A DNA stretch of 6,565 nt, taken from positions 1-6,565 of the forward strand of contig JALWHA010000331.1 in NCBI GenBank assembly GCA_027038695.1. Reading direction: 5' to 3'. The notes under the pieces were generated by a model. The model searched no databases. It was not told the origin of the DNA and was given only the letters and a program-made list of their open reading frames with translations. This DNA is from Acidobacteriota bacterium. Lineage in GTDB: Bacteria; Acidobacteriota; Holophagae; Thermotomaculales; Thermotomaculaceae. Below are positions 5,624 through 6,565 of the stretch, one piece after another (within the stretch, counting starts at the first letter, position 1; each line of letters starts with the position of its first letter). The translations under genes and the position numbers were made by a program.

Positions 5624-6565
5624 TTATCCCCCTGCCTTTTCTATTGCTTTGAGGATGTTTTCAGGTGTTGCGGGGGGCATTAACCCAGAGTTTTTCCCGC
5701 TTTCATTCTCAATTGCGTTTTTTATTGCAAGGAAGACGCTGTGGCCGTATAGGAAGGGCGGCTCACCTATGCCCTTTGTCTGGAAAACGCTTGAATATTT
5801 TGCCCCGCTTTCAAATATCTCAATGTCAAACTCTTTCGGGATATCCGCTATTGTGGGGATTTTGTATGTTGAGGGGGATATGCTTAATGGCTTTCCTCTG
5901 TCGTAAACCATGTCTTCCATTGTAAGCCAGCCTGCCCCCTGCACAAAAGCCCCTGCAATCTGGCCTAACTCTATGTCTTTGTTCAGGGATTTTCCAGTTT
6001 CGTGTATTATCTTTGTTTTTAGAATTCTGTGCTCTCCGGTCAGTAAGTCAACCTTAACCATGGATATTGCAATGCCGTGAACATAGTATAAAAATGGCTT
6101 TCCTCTTCCGTTTTTCTTGTTAAAGCCTGTGATTTGCGGGGTTTTGTAAAACTGGTATTCTGCAAGTTTTTCCCTTTCCCATAAAGCTTTTTCTATTACC
6201 TCGGCAATTGAAACTTTTTTTTCTCCCGCATAAACAAGGTTGTTTTCAAACTTAAATTCTTCCGAAACAATGCCGTATTTTTCTTTAAACAGTTTTTCTG
6301 CAATTCTCTCAAGCCTTTTTCTCAAAATCCCTGCGCTTTTAAGTGCCGCATTTCCGTTTAAGTCAACGGCGGTTGAGGCTGCCGTCGGGGGAAGGTTTGC
6401 AATTACCTTTGTGTTTACGCTTTCTATGTGTATTTTTTCAAATGAAATGCCAAGTGTTTCGGAGACAATCTGTGCAACCCTTGTTGACACTTCCTGCCCC
6501 ATTTCAACTCCGCCGTGGGATACAGAGACGCTTCCGTCAGAGTATAGGATTACAAGGGCATACCC
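5624..6565 (-). CDS. xdhB: Xanthine dehydrogenase-type molybdopterin-binding subunit (C-terminal part, cut by window edge)
   Basis: Large molybdopterin-binding subunit of a molybdenum hydroxylase that oxidises purines (hypoxanthine or xanthine) or a related heterocycle. The visible 313 residues are the C-terminal part of the Moco domain; the frame is open to the window edge, so the true start lies outside. From the edge: YSDGSVSVSHGGVEMGQ (the loop contacting the cofactor), PPTAASTAVDLNG, YYVHGIAISMVKVDLLTGEH, GQIAGAFVQGAG, SPSTYKIPTIADIP, KGIGEPPF and PPATPENIL. The Glu of GIGEPPF (visible residue 268) matches the catalytic glutamate of xanthine oxidoreductases. These motifs, especially PPTAAST..DLNG and the STYKIP segment, fit xanthine dehydrogenase better than CO dehydrogenase or aldehyde oxidoreductase. 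xdhC follows after one base. The cofactor loop reads GQE where GQG is usual. The symbol follows the Rhodobacter scheme (xdhA in E. coli). Substrate is unproven because the specificity residues are out of view. Confidence 0.9.
   Translation of the reverse strand, partial: GYALVILYSDGSVSVSHGGVEMGQEVSTRVAQIVSETLGISFEKIHIESVNTKVIANLPPTAASTAVDLNGNAALKSAGILRKRLERIAEKLFKEKYGIVSEEFKFENNLVYAGEKKVSIAEVIEKALWEREKLAEYQFYKTPQITGFNKKNGRGKPFLYYVHGIAISMVKVDLLTGEHRILKTKIIHETGKSLNKDIELGQIAGAFVQGAGWLTMEDMVYDRGKPLSISPSTYKIPTIADIPKEFDIEIFESGAKYSSVFQTKGIGEPPFLYGHSVFLAIKNAIENESGKNSGLMPPATPENILKAIEKAGG

Noticed and set aside
5624..6502. Starting the molybdenum subunit at the internal Met encoded at 6500-6502
   Set aside because: That Met is part of the conserved loop VEMGQ, and the frame remains open with conserved family sequence to the window edge, so the gene is truncated by the window.

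Overview
The window shows an AT-rich Gram-negative bacterium. Outer-membrane biogenesis is implied by a SurA-like periplasmic chaperone and two lipoproteins with clear lipoboxes. Coding style is rich in Lys, Glu and AGA/AGG Arg codons. Fast, tight operon packing together with a molybdenum hydroxylase would suit an anaerobe, perhaps a thermophile, from a less-studied phylum. No marker here fixes the taxon, so this placement is inference.

Left part, 1-4084, plus strand: one compact gene string. It begins with the last codons of a membrane protein. Next come a parvulin-type prolyl isomerase lipoprotein, a second SurA/PpiC-like lipoprotein with a decayed isomerase domain, and a SurA-like secreted chaperone. 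The string ends with a small S4 RNA-binding protein of the RqcP type and an OB-fold plus HD-domain 3'-5' exoribonuclease of the YhaM type. Three junctions are 4-nt ATGA overlaps, one is an 8-nt overlap and one is a 3-nt gap, so co-translation is likely. The first half handles folding of exported proteins; the second half handles stalled ribosomes and RNA. Two strong hairpins lie inside the second lipoprotein gene, one at the signal-peptide codons and one just before the surA start.

Middle part, 4085-4803: no intact gene. It holds a roughly 505-bp internally deleted IS3-family-like element. Both ends are recognisable, and it carries a minus-strand transposase fragment that joins an OrfA-like N-terminus to an OrfB-like C-terminus. 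It abuts a frameshifted fragment that looks like the N-terminus of a Fic-family protein. This is a degraded mobile-element scar between two converging gene groups.

Right part, 4804-6565, minus strand: the C-terminal 313 residues of a xanthine dehydrogenase-type molybdopterin-binding subunit, cut by the window edge, followed one base later by xdhC, the molybdenum cofactor insertion factor. The upstream part of this operon lies beyond the window. Sampled stretches here are visibly more GC-rich than the lipoprotein genes on the left.

No RNA gene, CRISPR array, convincing promoter or canonical Rho-independent terminator at an operon end was seen. The most unusual items are the paired intragenic hairpins, the RqcP/YhaM-with-SurA operon and the IS/Fic scar. 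None of them amounts to proof of a new system.
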